Positions 49,863 to 60,614 are shown, counted from the stretch's first letter. The stretch is DNA of 64,000 nt from Drosophila pseudoobscura (GCF_009870125.1 NC_046683.1:18981001-19045000), one strand, 5' to 3'. Numbers and translations are program-made. The notes: generated from the letters alone by a model not told the origin.

Positions 49863-50400
49863 CGTGTGCTCGCTCTATAATCTGAGCGACCTCTGCTGCT
49901 TTCCTGATGGCGAAAACTTCCGCCTGAAATATGCTGCGTCGGTCCGGTAGCTTATACGACAGCCTTATCTCAGGGTCTGTACAGTATAGGCCCGTTCCTA
50001 CTCCTCCTTCCATCTTGGAGCCGTCTGTGTATATATTGAGGTGCTCAGTTTGGTCCCTTCCAATTTTCCAGTCTTCAGGTCCCAAAGATGTGGTTGTCTT
50101 GACGTCAAGGCAAGTTTGGGGGGTCATGTAGTCAGTTGATCTGGTCATTTCCCTGCCGATTGAACCGTATCCTTGTGGCGATAGATTTCTGATGCTATGA
50201 GGCGTTGTGCTGCCTTTCCCGCAATCAGGCGAGCGTGAATGTCCAGGGGGTCGATTCCGAGTACAGTTTCGAGTGCTTTTGGTGGGGTTGACCTCAGCGC
50301 CCCTGTAATACAGAGCAGAGCCTGTCGCTGAGTCTTTTCCATAAGCTTATGGTATGTCTTCTTTTCAGTAGCCTGCCACCACACTAAGGCTGGTAGCCTT
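49765..50400 (-). pseudogene. LINE connection and RNase H domain (second lineage)
   Basis: The piece at 50384-50145 (ALLCITGALRSTPPKALETV, DPLDIHARLIAGKAAQRL) is the connection. The piece at 50148-49765 is RNase H with LNIYTDGSKMEGGVGTGLYC, FQAEVFAIRKAAEVAQ and LFVDSQAAIRF, giving Asp, Glu, Asp. A frameshift separates the two at about 50147. Confidence 0.75.
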
Positions 50401-51370
50401 CTTCACCCTTTCCACTACATTGGGCCTCCATGCCAGCTTGCTGTCCAGTACTGTGCCTAGGTATTTCACCTGTGATTTTGGGGTCAGCCTAGTTTGGTCA
50501 ATTTTCGGGGGGGTCCATATCGGTACCTTGTACCTCTTGGTAAAGAGGATGAGGTCCGTCTTGTCCGCGTTGATACTGAGTCCTACCTCTTCCGCCCACT
50601 CACGTATCTTCCTGAGTGTACGTTCCATTAAGGAGCTGAGGGTCGATGGACATACACCCGTAATAAGTATGCTTATGTCGTCTGCATAAACTGTTATCTT
50701 TGGGGCCTTCCTTTCAAATCTCTTGATGAGGTCGTCGACCACCAGATTCCACAGTAGTGGCGACAGGACTCCACCCTGAGGTGTGCCTCTGTGTGCCCCT
50801 TTTACCATGGAAGCAGTGCCCCACTCCGATTGCACCCGTCTGCAACTTAGGAGGTTTTTGATCTAGACGTTGATTGCAGGGTGTATGTTATTCGCTTCTA
50901 GGCGACTTGTTATTGCGGTTGTGGCCACATTGTTGAATGCTCCTGAGATGTCCACAAATGCTCCCAAAGCATACTTTTGTTGTGAAGGGCGCTCTCGATG
51001 GTGGCTACTAGCGAGTGTAGCGCCGTCTCCACTGATTTCCCTTTAGTGTAGGCGTGTTGGTTTGTTGACATCAGTCCCTCTACCTCATTCCTGATGTGCA
51101 AATCCACCAGCTTTTCTAGTGTTTTTAGTATAAAGGAGGTAAGGCTTATCGGTCTGTAATCCTTGGGACTCACGTGGCTGCACTTTCCTGCCTTGGGGAG
51201 GAAGACAACTCTCGAGGTTCTCCATTGGATGGGGATATAGCCCGTACTTAGGCATGCTGAGTATATTGCGAGGAGCCATGGGGTAATAACCTCTTTGGTC
51301 AACTGCATCATGGCTGGAAATATCCCGTCCAGTCCTGGTGCTTTTATGCCCGCGAAGGAGTCTATGGCCC
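50365..51370 (-). pseudogene. LINE reverse transcriptase (second lineage), YADD present
   Basis: The N-terminal half (51370-50910) has KAPGLDGIFPAMM, FLPKAGKCSHVSPKDYRPIS and QHAYTKGKSVETALHSL. The second half (50835-50365) has HRGTPQGGVLSPLLWNLVVD, VYADDISILITG and NADKTDLILFTKRYKVP. Unlike the other LINE family here the YADD box is intact. A frameshift near 50910 and a stop at 50865 break the frame between palm motifs. Confidence 0.85.
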
Positions 51371-52684
51371 AGTGGTTAACAGACCTATTGGAGGGTGCTG
51401 TCTCTCGGTTGCTAGCAGGGTATGCGCGTCCTTGTCCTCAGGGTGGCGCTTTTTGAGGCGCAGGTAGACGCTACCCATGCCCCATGCCATCTTCCCGAAC
51501 TTGGGGTATAGCAGATCCTCTGCTTCCTTGTTTATTTGGAGGATCACACATTGGCCCCCCTCTTTGGGTAGTGGGCTACCAATGTGTAGGATCCTCCAAT
51601 CGGCCGTCGGCACGTCCGCGTTTTGCCGCTGAAGGAGCTTCAGCGCTCGGTCCCCCTGGATTGTGATGGGGAAGAGTACCTTCGCCTTAGGCTTGGACGG
51701 GAAAAGCTCCCGGTCCACAACCTCCAGCTTGGCCCCCTCGCACATCGCCTCCAGTTGGCAGACCGTACGCGTCAGCCACCTTAGGGTTGGATCATCATTG
51801 CACTACAGGATCTTAACCCCATTTAGCCACCCAGCACCATCGAACGTGGGCATAGGGGCCGCGGGGTCTTCCTCCATCTGTACAAAGAGTGCGTCGACAA
51901 GACGCGCGTGCACCAGCTTCCACTGTGCCGCTGACATCTTGCCGTTTTCTTCGCTGCGGTCAATGAGTGCCACGATCAGGTGTCGTTTGGTCACCTCGCT
52001 GACCTTCGCTTTCGGCTTCTTGGCCGCTTTCGGTAGAGGGGCTGCACTCCTGGGCCCGCGTTGCCGCTTGCTCGCTGGAGTGTCCTTAATGGCACTCTCA
52101 GTCGAGCGTTGCCTCTTGGTGGCCATAATCTCCTACACCTTATTGGCATATTCGCCATTCGACGCCCTCATCTGTGGCATCTGAGCATAGTGTAGCCGAC
52201 CCTCCTCTACTCTCTGCTCGGCCCAGGCTAGCTTGACCTTCTCCTCCTGGGAGATGTCTGCTTTACCTTGCAGCCGGCTTTTGATGTTGAGGGCCGCTTT
52301 GTATTGCGCTTTGGCCTTCATCCCCTGCTTGGAACGCTTCGGCCCTTCCCTACGCAGGGAGCTGGTGCCTGGTTCCGGCGAGCGGAGAAGGCTCTCTTCA
52401 TCCGTCCTGCTTAGAGAGGACACGCTCTCCAGATCCGTGTCTGCATCGACTACGGCATCTGTGCGGCTCAACTTGCAGGCTACGGAGTGAGTTGTTTTTG
52501 TTGTTGTTGTTGTGGCAGTAGCTTTACAACTGACCTGGCCTGCTCCCGCCAAGTCTGAGGTGCGACCGCTGGCGACACGCAGAGAGGACTGCTCCTCCCC
52601 GTGCCCGCCGGTGGTAGCAGTCACGATTTCCACCGACGTTTGGGTTGACATCCCAACCCGTGCTTGCTCCTTCTTCGACTCCAT
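51362..52684 (-). pseudogene. LINE ORF1 (second lineage)
   Basis: Three consecutive open pieces: 52684-52133 (Ser/Thr-rich N-terminus with a poly-Thr run, then KAQYKAALNIKSRLQGKADI and coiled KLAWAEQRVEEGRLHYAQM), 52126-51803 (MATKRQRSTESAIKDTPASK, basic, then VTKRHLIVALIDRSEENGKM) and 51745-51362 (DRELFPSKPKAKVLFPITIQ, DWRILHIGSPLPKEGGQCVI, DLLYPKFGKMAWGMGSVYLR). The last resembles the DUF4780 domain common in Drosophila LINE ORF1. They may be one ORF1 with a stop at 52133 and a frameshift near 51790, or overlapping ORFs. Confidence 0.7.
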
Positions 52685-52957
52685 AGTTGGCCCGAGGGTC
52701 CATACTGGTTAATATTTTTCGGGGGGACCACCCCCTGGCGTTTTAGGCCTGACCGCCAGGCACCTCTAGCCATGGCCCTGGTTCGGTTCCCCCGACTTTG
52801 AATCGGGAAGACGCCGGACCATAGCCTTAGCTAGACACTGCATTACCCCGGACAGAGCAAGCGACAGTGTCCTGGGTAATGCAGTGTCCACTGCCCAGCC
52901 GGCACCCTTGTGGAGGGTTCAGCTAGAGGATTTTCGCCAGCCAAGGGACATGGATAC

Positions 52958-53006
52958 AATTAAAATTTATATTACTATTGTTCGAAGGGGAACGGCATTT
53001 GGTTTT
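52958..53006 (+). repeat. 5S rDNA spacer fragment
   Basis: AATTAAAATTTATATTACTA and TTGTTCGAAGGGGAACGGCA match the spacer at 63648-63692. Bounded left by the LINE 5' end and right by a Helitron. Confidence 0.92.
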
Positions 53007-54121
53007 TATACCCGATACTCAAAATGAGTATTGGGGTATATTAGATTTGTGGTAAAAGTGGATGAGTGTAACGTCCAGAAGGAATCGTTTCCGACCCCAT
53101 AAAGTATATATATTCTTGATCAGCATCAATAGCCGAGTCGATTGAGCTATGTCTGTCTGTCCGTCTGTCCGTCCGTCCGTCTGTCCGTCTGTCCGTCCCC
53201 TTCAGCGCCTAATGCTCAAAGACTATAAGAGCTAGAGCAACAATGTTTTGGATCCAGACTTCTGTGATATGTCACTGCTACAAAAATATTTCAAAACTTT
53301 GCCCCGCCCACTTCCGCCCCCACAAAGGGCGAAAATCTGTGGCATCCACAATTTTAAAGATACGAGAAAACAAAAAACGCAGAATCGTAGAGAATTACCA
53401 TATCTTTTAGACTGCAGAATCTGAATTGGATCGTATTACTATTATAGCCAGCATCAAGAAAACAATTTCATTTTTTCTCGCCCTGTCTCTCTCTAACACA
53501 CAGGTAGCATAGGCGGCTTTGCTTAGAGTAAAACATTAGCGCCTAGATCTCAGAGACTATAAAAGCTAGAGCAACTAAATTTGGTATCCACACTCCTAAT
53601 ATATCGGACCGAGACGAGTTTGTTTCAAAATTTCGCCACACCCCCTTCCGCCCCCGCAAAGGATGCAAATCTGGGGATATTCACAAATCTCAGAGACTAT
53701 TAAAGCTAGAGTAACCAAATTTGGTATCCGCACTTCTGTTAGATCTCACTATAAAACCTTTATCTCAAAATTTCGCCCCACCCCCTTCCGCCCACACAAA
53801 GGACGAAAATCTGTTCCATCCACAATATTGCAGATTTGAGAAAACTAAAAACGCAGAATCATAGATAACGACCATATCTATCAGATTGCTGAATCTGAAT
53901 CAGATCAGATCATTTTTATAGCCAAAGGAAACAAATCAATTTGCAGTGGCTACGCAGCGCCCGACGTCACGCTCAGACTGATTTTCTGTCTCTCTCGCAC
54001 GCACTCTTTGTCGTGTCGATTAATATTAGCGGCGTCTGCCGGAGGAAAGCCATACTGACTTAGTATCGGGTATAACTGTAGAGTTGCGGTGTCCGCAGCA
54101 ACTCACAACGTTCCCCCTCGT
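53007..54121 (+). mobile_element. Complete DINE-1/ISY-like Helitron in 5S spacer
   Basis: Starts TATACCCGATACTCAAAATG and ends CACAACGTTCCCCCTCGT; the empty site is present at 63695 (GGTTTT|CTTTTTCT), so the boundaries are fixed to within one T and no target duplication is made, as for Helitrons. Contains a GTCTGTCCGTCC microsatellite (53149-53199), as DINE-1-type elements do, and a subterminal GTATCGGGTATA stem that is the inverse of the 5' end. No coding capacity; it depends on a helicase supplied elsewhere. Confidence 0.92.
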
Positions 54122-54454
54122 CTTTTTCTAAATAAATGCATAAATACAGGCACCCCATACCACATCCAATCCCTGCCAGCAGATCCTAGTCTAGTCGTTT
54201 GAACTAAAAACACATCTTATTGTTAGTTTTGGTCAGTCGAAGGCAGAACACAAAGGAAAGCAACGTTCAGCTCCTAGGCTTTCGCCAACGACCATACTAC
54301 GCTGAATACATCGGTTCTCGTCCGATCACCGAAATTAAGCAGCGTCGGGCGCGGTTAGTACTTAGATGGGGGACCGCTTGGGAACACCGCGTGTTGTTGG
54401 CTTCGTCACCAACTTTTTGCCTTTTGCCGTATTTTCGTTTCGTTTTTCAATTTT
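54122..54454 (+). repeat. 5S rDNA unit remainder
   Basis: Continues the spacer from CTTTTTCTAAATAAATGCAT through the gene to the downstream TTTTCGTTTCGTTTTTCAAT, where a second Helitron tip begins. Confidence 0.92.
54284..54403 (+). rRNA. 5S rRNA: 5S ribosomal RNA
   Basis: A 120-nt gene, GCCAACGACCATACTACGCT to GTTGTTGGCTT, identical as far as I can check to the copies at 63418 and 63857. The internal control region and T5 terminator (54413-54417) are intact. The upstream sequence (TTTGGTCAGTCGAAGGCAGA) is conserved but a Helitron lies 160 bp upstream. Confidence 0.96.
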
Positions 54455-54545
54455 ATACCCGATACTCAAAATAAGTATTGGGGTATATTAGATTTGTGGT
54501 AAAAGTGGATGTGTGTAACGTCCAGAAGGAATCGTTTCCGACCCC
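54455..54545 (+). mobile_element. Helitron 5' tip fragment
   Basis: TATACCCGATACTCAAAATA through AGGAATCGTTTCCGACCCCA equals the first 90 bp of the element at 53007. It then changes into unrelated sequence (GTACGTGAGAGCGTCAGAGC). It interrupts the 5S downstream spacer. Confidence 0.9.
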
Positions 54546-55690
54546 AAAAAGTACGTGAGAGCGTCAGAGCTTAGAAAGACGGAAGGGAAGGCTGTCATTC
54601 TATCTACCTTGAGTAAGGTGAGTTGGAAAGGAGATCCTTCCACTGCTAAACTGTAATCCTCCTCAATGAGCAGGAGAGAGAGCACTACCTCACCATTCAA
54701 TGTACCCTGGAGTGAGTGCAGGTGAGTGCGAAAAGGAAGCTTCCCTCCAGGAAGCGAAAAAGTGAAAGAGAGAGTGCATTTTGCATTGCAGTTTTGTATC
54801 TTATTTTATTTCATGTTCCCGCTGTGGCAGCTCCTACATACATATGCTGCCACTGTACTCTCCTCGAATCTTGTTAGGTGGCGGTGCCACACTACCACAT
54901 ATTTGTTAGCCGTCAGGATATGCAAAAATTGTCAGTGTAATTGATTTTATGGCCCCCATTTTGAGGCATCGTCAAGTTGGCAGCTTAGCTGGCAGCCATC
55001 GGTGGAGTGCACGGAAGGGAAGCAGGGGCAATGGCAGTGGCCATGGCATGGATTAAGAAGTTGGCCAAACGATGGCAGACGACACATTTGATAAATGAAA
55101 GCAAATGCGCTGGAGAGCCAGAGACAGAGGTGGCTGGTACGCTAAGTACCCCATAATTTCACCGACTGTCCCCCAAGTCGTTACCTTTGTTTTTTCTTTC
55201 TGTTTCTTGTTTTGTTTTTGTACCTGTTTGAATTTCTTTTTGATGCGGGTACCGTTAGCTTGACCCGGCAATGTCAGCAGCGGCAGCACCGTCAACGGCG
55301 ACACAGCCACAAAAAGCGATCGCACATCAACACTTGCACTGCTTACAAACTGTGTAGATATTCGTATTCGTTTATAATGTTAGGCACCGCGCGGCCTCCT
55401 CAGCATGTGTGTCCAAAAATGTTCTTAGCAACTGACTCTGCGGGACTCGAAAAATTATTTGCCGCCACATTCACATTTCGCCAAAAACAGCTGTTCGATT
55501 ACTGCCTTTATCGCTATCGCTATTCAGACCTTTTATCTCACCGATAACTAGCTAACAATTTAAAGCCATAAACACATTATTTTAGTTGATTTGATCACTG
55601 ATAAATGTGTGTCTCTGTGTGGGTTGTGTGTGTGTTTTCCTGTACGTGTAGCTTAAATCCATTCTACCCTTCCATTCCCGCCCTCACCAA
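54546..55690. other. Non-repetitive, host-like sequence of unknown content
   Basis: Unlike the rest of the window it shows no transposon motif. A minus-strand frame 55325-55240 (MRSLFVAVSPLTVLPLLTLP then GQANGTRIKKKFKQ) is followed by GTACAA, a possible donor, and is preceded by purine-rich, 5' UTR-like sequence. It could be the first exon of a gene neighbouring the HERC4-like copy, but no homology is recognised. A TGTGTG microsatellite is at 55608-55640. Confidence 0.35.
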
Positions 55691-56317
55691 TTCCGATCGA
55701 TCGGAGGATCAGACCAGATTAGACCAGTTTGCTGTATGGCCTGCAGCAGTTTGAATTTGAGGCGCTCCCTGGTCTTGTAGCGTGGCAGATCCAGCAAATG
55801 GAAGCATGTATGGGCCACAGGCAGGAAAAGTTCATCGGTAGTTGGTTGTATAGTGAACTGGAATTTCGTGGATTGTCCATATATTGCTGCTCATAATAGA
55901 ACATGAGTTTTACTCACCCCGAGGGCCTTTATACCCTGAATAGGTATACGATCGCTGCTTGTTAAATACAGCAGGAAGTTTCTCTTTTCCGCTTCGGATA
56001 GATCATGGATCACCTCCCAGAACCATTTGATCTAAAAAGAATAAGAAAAAGTATTTACATATATACTTTATATATCCTTTGGGGATTTCTGATTCCACTC
56101 ACTGTCTCATGCCTGAAGAGTAGTCTTATTTGTACTCGCAATAGTCTTCGAGTGCCTGCCAGTCATAGTCCTCATTTCGCACCACCACGGCCATCAGCTC
56201 CTCCAGCTGGAATGCGTTGATGACGCGACCGGAGCAGACCTTCATGAAGCCCTTGTGGAAGGCTTTGTAGTGCACCTCCGACGCCTTGTTGATCACAAAG
56301 TCCACATACAGTTCCAC
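55690..56317 (-). pseudogene. HERC4-like HECT ubiquitin ligase, C-terminal gene fragment
   Basis: Three minus-strand exons. First (56317-about 56106): DFVINKASEVHYKAFHKGFM, KVCSGRVINAFQLEELMAVV, DYDWQALEDYCEYK, then an in-frame TAA. Second, after TTTTTAG (56030-55918): IKWFWEVIHDLSEAEKRNFL, SSDRIPIQGIKAL, ending in GTGAGT. Third, after ATTCCAG (55857 on): FTIQPTTDELFLPVAHTCFH with the HECT catalytic Cys, then LLDLPRYKTRERLKFKLLQA. The end diverges from the usual GFSLV. Motifs match HERC4-class HECT domains. Introns of about 75 and 60 bp are retained, so it is a DNA-level duplicate. The 5' side is cut at 56318 by a LINE-type GGTTAGGTTAGG. Confidence 0.78.
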
Positions 56318-56700
56318 AAGGTTAGGTTAGGTCCGATGAGCTCGTGAGGTGGCTCAAAGGGGGCCTAGCTGAGGCCACCGGACGGGTCGCAGGTGGCGGA
56401 TAGCGAACGACCTACCTATATACAGGTCATATAGGGAGAGTACCGAAAATAAGCAGCCCCCGACAGCCAGCGGGTGTTCGCGAAGTAGCAACACTGACGA
56501 TGCGCTTGTGGTGCCGCCTCGTATAAGTAGCTCACACACTCCTCTATCTCTACACACTTCCTACCCTCATCCCAACCCCCACATTCAGCTCACACCGGGC
56601 CGGACTAAGAGTGTTATTCGACCCATGCCGAGAGTCAGCCTGGCTGGGGGCCCGATATATAAAACTAGCCCCCTGTTCTAAGTATGCTTTATCCGGGCAA
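56318..56700. mobile_element. LINE-derived boundary and 5' UTR region
   Basis: AAGGTTAGGTTAGGTCCGAT at 56318 is the reverse complement of a CCTAACC 3' tail, followed by CTCGTGAGGTGGCTCAAAGG. It may be the tail of a minus-strand LINE abutting the 5' UTR of the plus-strand LINE whose ORF1 starts downstream. No protein frame is supported in either direction. Confidence 0.45.
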
Positions 56701-56859
56701 CGTGGATATCTGCACGGACGGACCGTACCCCTTCTCTGCAGCTCGTGGGAAAAGAATGGAAGATATAAAAATAAAAAAAAATGAGTCTGGCACTCCCCAA
56801 ATGCCAACAGGGAGCAATCCCAAGCAGGGGAAGGCAGCGGCCCAACCCGCAAACTAGCA

Positions 56860-57640
56860 GTGAAAACCTGCGCGGCGGTCGACGCTAGGGAGAGCCCAAA
56901 GGGGTCCCATCCCGGTTTCGGGGTGGGTGGTGAATTGGCTCCCAATACCGATACCTTGGCAGAGTGGCTATGCAATCTTGCGGCTGCTCTGCCTGGTGGT
57001 AAAGTGGCGGGTGATGAGTCACCATCTACTAGTGTCCAAGCCAAACCTTTTACATACGCCGATAGAAGGAGTGCTGGCAATATACTCCGTCGGCAGAGCG
57101 GTCCAGCCGAGCGGACAAATGGATAAAGAAGGTTGAGTGGGCCTCGACGGTGCTGCCGAACTTTGGCAAGGAAGCAAAAAGGCAGCGCTCGCAAGAGACT
57201 CCTGGGCCAACACAGAAGCGCTCCAGAGTACTGCCTAACACATCGTTCGCGCAGATTGCCAGGGAAAGGACGCTGATTGGCGTCCTGGACAGAGGCAGCG
57301 CGGACCCCCGAATCCCCAAACATCAGTTCCCAAACCCATCCCCAAAGGCGAGCTCAATTTCGGGTTCAGCTCGGTGACCGTCTACAAGTCGGATGCAGCG
57401 GCCGGGGCGCGTCCTGTCGACAAGCCAGTCGAGCAGGACGCTGCCTCGGAAATCGAAGCATCCGACGATCATACGGAGACAGACCCAGAGGGCTACTCCA
57501 CCGATGGCACGCTGAGATGAGACTTCGAGGCGATGTGTTGCCACGAGGAAGTTGAGGACGATCCAGATGCCGATATTACAGTGGTGGAGGACACTAAGGA
57601 TGTCCTTGAGGCTCCTTCAGATCAATCTTCACCACTCTAA
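56860..57640 (+). pseudogene. LINE ORF1 (third copy region), frameshifted
   Basis: Pieces in different frames: TYADRRSAGNILRRQSGPAE, then KEAKRQRSQETPGPTQKRSR and SFAQIARERTLIGVLDRGSA DPRIPKHQ, then an acidic end (DDHTETDPEGYSTDGTLR, stop, DFEAMCCHEEVEDDPDADIT). The FAQIARERxxIGVLDRG...IPxxQ pattern is typical of LOA/Bilbo-type ORF1. It overlaps the endonuclease start at about 57600. Confidence 0.62.
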
Positions 57641-58124
57641 AGCAGCATCCGCTGCTCTTATACTCCGCCTCGAAGAGAGCGGAGCAGACGTAGCCCTAAT
57701 CCAGGAACCTTGGGTAATGAGAGACAAGGTTTGTGGACTAGGGTCGAAGGAGTACAAGAAATTGTAGCTCAACATGAAGGTAAAACCCGCACCTGCATTC
57801 TCACCAGAAAGCACTTTAATATCTTTCTTCTCCATAGTTATAGCGATAGCGACAACACGGCGGCAAGCCTAGAGCTGAAAGGGACACATCTTAGGCTGAT
57901 TTCGTCCTACATGGCCCATGAGGAAAACGATCCTCCAAAGGACCTTGTCCGCAAACTAGCCAGCGACAGCGAGAGGTCGGACATAGACCTACTGATACGT
58001 TGCGATGCTAACGCTCACCACACTCAATGGGGGAGCTCGAACACAAATGTAAGGGGTGAGTCACTTTTCAGCTTTATCCTTAACTCTAATCTATTTATTT
58101 TTATCGGGGCAACGACCCCATTTT
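57597..58124 (+). pseudogene. LINE AP endonuclease domain, interrupted by Helitron
   Basis: The start MSLRLLQINLHHSKAASAAL and ESGADVALIQEPWV gives the N-terminal Asn and the E of the (L/I)QEPW motif. After a frame change near 57770, ELKGTHLRLISSYMAHEEND and RSDIDLLIRCDANAHHTQWG give the D-A-N and W-G motifs. The frame enters Helitron sequence at 58125. Flanking LINE resumes at 59233 (ATTAAAAATTGACAGGAGGT) and ends at about 59342. Confidence 0.8.
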
Positions 58125-59232
58125 TATACCCGATACTCAAAATGAGTATTGGGGTATATTAGATTTGTGGTAAAAGTGGATGAGTGTAACGTCCAGAAGG
58201 AATCGTTTCCGACCCCATAAAGTATATATATTCTTGATCAGCATCAATAGCCGAGTCGATTGAGCCATGTCTGTCTGTCCGTCTGTCCGTCCGTCCGTCT
58301 GTCCGTCCACTTCAGCGCCTAATGCTCAAAGACTATAAGAGCTAGAGCAACGATGTTTTGGATGCAGACTTCTGTGATATGTCACTGCTCCAAAAATATT
58401 TCAAAACTTTGCCCCGCCCACTTCCGCCCCCACAAAGGACGAAAATCTGTGGCATCCACATTTTTAAAGATACGATAAAACCAAAAACGCAGAATCGTAG
58501 AGAATGACCATATCTTTTAGCAGAATCTGAATTGGATCGTATTATTATTATAGCCAGCATCAAGAAAACAATTTCATTTTTTCTCGCACTGTCTCTCTCT
58601 TACATGCACGTAGCATAGGCGGCTTTGCTTAGAGTAAAACATTAGCGCCTAGATCTCAGAGACTATAAAAGCTAGAGCAACCAAAAGTGGTATCCACACT
58701 CCTAATATATCGGACCGAGACGAGTTTGTTTCAAAATTTCGCCACACCCCCTTCCGCCCCCGCAAAGGATGCAAATCTGGGGATATTCACAAATCTCAGA
58801 GAGTATTAAGGCTAGAGTAACCAAATTTGGTATCCGCACTTCTGTTAGATCTCACTATAAAACGTATATCTCAAAATTTCGCCCCACCCCTTTCCGCCCG
58901 CACAAAGGACGAAAATCTGTTGCATCCACAATATTGCAGATTCGAGAAAACTAAAAACGCAGAATCATAGATAATGACCATATCTATCAGGTTGCTGAAT
59001 CTGGATCAGATCAGATCATTTTTATAGCCAAAAGGAACAAATCAATTTGCAGTGGCTACGCAGCGCCCGACGTCACGCTCAGACTGATTTTCTGTCTCTC
59101 TCGCACGCACTCTTTGTCGTGTCGTTTAATATTAGCGGCGTCTGCCGGAGGAGAGCCATACTGGTAAGGCTAAGTATCGGGTATAACTGTGGAGTTGCGG
59201 TGTACGCAGCAACTCACAACGTTCCCCCTCGT
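58125..59232 (+). mobile_element. Complete DINE-1/ISY-like Helitron in LINE endonuclease
   Basis: About 1108 bp, same ends as 53007-54121 and the same orientation. The GTCTGTCC microsatellite is at 58269-58306. Small differences (TGGTAAGGCTAAGTATCGGG versus TGACTTAGTATCGGG near the 3' end) show it is an independent copy. Flanking bases CCCATTTT | TATAATTAAA read as continuous LINE, so no target duplication. Confidence 0.92.
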
Positions 59233-59342
59233 TATAATTAAAAATTGACAGGAGGTTATTGACCTCACCTTAATGTCTCAATAGTCAAGAGTTGGCAAGT
59301 CCTTGATGACCAGTCTTTCTCTGACTACAGATACATCGAGAC
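59233..59342 (+). pseudogene. LINE endonuclease remnant after Helitron
   Basis: Encodes, with gaps, KIDRRLLTSP-type sequence corresponding to the block 2024-2130 of the left LINE (AACCGCAAGGAGGTCCTGGA versus AATTGACAGGAGGTTATTGA) and ends TACATCGAGACCATA. It then joins directly into a gypsy integrase, so the LINE RT is missing. Confidence 0.6.
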
Positions 59343-60614
59343 CATACCCTCGAGTGTCGTACCCACTGTCCCGACAGCCATTGGCGGAGCGATGCCTGAG
59401 AACCACCGAGGAGGAAGCAGAGAAGGGACACGAACCGGAGGCAGAGTGCGGATGGATTAAAAAGGTTAAAGAGAGGATGAGGACGGAACCGAGGAAATAT
59501 CCGGATTACGTCGAGGAAGCAGGCCGGATATACCGGCACATCCCGCACCGAGCTGGAGAAGAGGAGATAGTATCATGGAAGTTATGCGTCCCAAAGGATC
59601 TAAGAGAGAGAGTCAGAGGTCATTTGCCTCGCCGGAGGCGGGGGCGGGCGGCCCGGTACTACTGGCCGGGGATGCATCGAGATGTGAGGACATACGTGAG
59701 AAAGTGTGAAATCTGCATACGCTACAAACCAAGTCAACTGCAGGCGGCCGGAAAAATGCTGACACGAGTGCCAGAGGAGCCGTGGGCAATGGTGTGTGCC
59801 GACTTCGTGGGCCCTCTGCCCAGGTCAAAGCATGGGAATGCCATGTTATTGGTTCTCGAAATCGACCGAGTTGGTCCCCTTGAGAAAGGCCACGGCGGAA
59901 GCACTAACTTCCGAGAGCGCATCGTGTCCCGGTTTGGCGTGCCGAAGGTGGTGATCACGGATAATGGCGTCCAGTTCAGAGCAGATGGGTGTACGGCATC
60001 AGTTCACGGCCCCGTACACGCCGAAGGAGAACCCGACGGAGCGAACTAACCGGACAGTGAAAACTATGATAGCTCAGTTCACCGAAGGGAACCAGAGGAA
60101 CTGGGATGAGAAATGGCCAGAGATATTGCTGGCCGTAAATTCAGGGGTGTCCGAATCCACCGGGTACGCGCCGGCGTTTGTGGTACAAGGGAGAGAGCCG
60201 AGGCTACCAAAGGCTCTATATGATGACGAAGCGCTGGGCACAGGACAGGGCACGCTCAATCCGGACGAGAACGCTGCCAAGTTGAGAGAGGTATTTCAAC
60301 TGGTAAGGCGGAATCTCGAAAGAGCGGCGCAGGACCAGGCGAGGTATTATAACCTGAGGAGGAGAGCGTGGAAACCCACGATTGGAGACAAGGTATGGGC
60401 CAAGCAACACCATCTATCCAACGCGGCCGAGAGGTTTGCGGCAAAACTGGCCCCGAAATGCGACGGTCCCTACACCATAATGGATTTCGTGTCCCCGGTT
60501 ATTTGTAAATTAAAGAAGGACAGCGAGAAACGGAGGCGGACCGCCCATATAGGGGACCTGGAGCCACAACCCGGGGAAGGAACCTCTGAAACAGGCTCTG
60601 GAACCAAAGCGTAG
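59343..60614 (+). pseudogene. Ty3/gypsy integrase remnant
   Basis: The zinc-binding part (HIPHRAGEEEIVSWKLCVPK, ARYYWPGMHRDVRTYVRKCE ICIRYK) lacks part of its first His half. The core has CADFVGPLPRSKHGNAMLLV (first Asp), VPKVVITDNGVQF (second Asp) and, after a frameshift near 59980, APYTPKENPTERTNRTVKTM (Glu). The C-terminal 60280-60614 frame has RYYNLRRRAWKPTIGDKVWA, FAAKLAPKCDGPYTIMDFVS and ends in a stop. Deletions remove the segments between Asp1 and Asp2 and after Asp2. Confidence 0.82.

Larger units (their letters stand above)
48781..52957 (-). mobile_element. Second LOA/I-type LINE lineage with endonuclease deletion
   Basis: Minus-strand order: 5' UTR (52957-52685), ORF1 (52684-51362), RT (about 51370-50365), RNase H (50148-49765), C-terminal region (to 49207), 3' UTR (to about 48780). 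The 5' boundary is sharp: CATGGATAC is followed by AATTAAAATTTATATTACTA, which is 5S spacer as at 63648. The 3' boundary is not clear. The endonuclease domain is absent between ORF1 and RT. Confidence 0.78.

Noticed and set aside
53149..53199. GTCTGTCCGTCC repeats considered as a CRISPR-like or minisatellite array
   Set aside because: No spacers; it is the internal microsatellite typical of DINE-1-type Helitrons and recurs in each full copy.
56550..57323. A 257-codon minus-strand frame opposite LINE ORF1
   Set aside because: The plus strand carries LINE ORF1 motifs that lead into an endonuclease; the minus frame has no recognisable motif.
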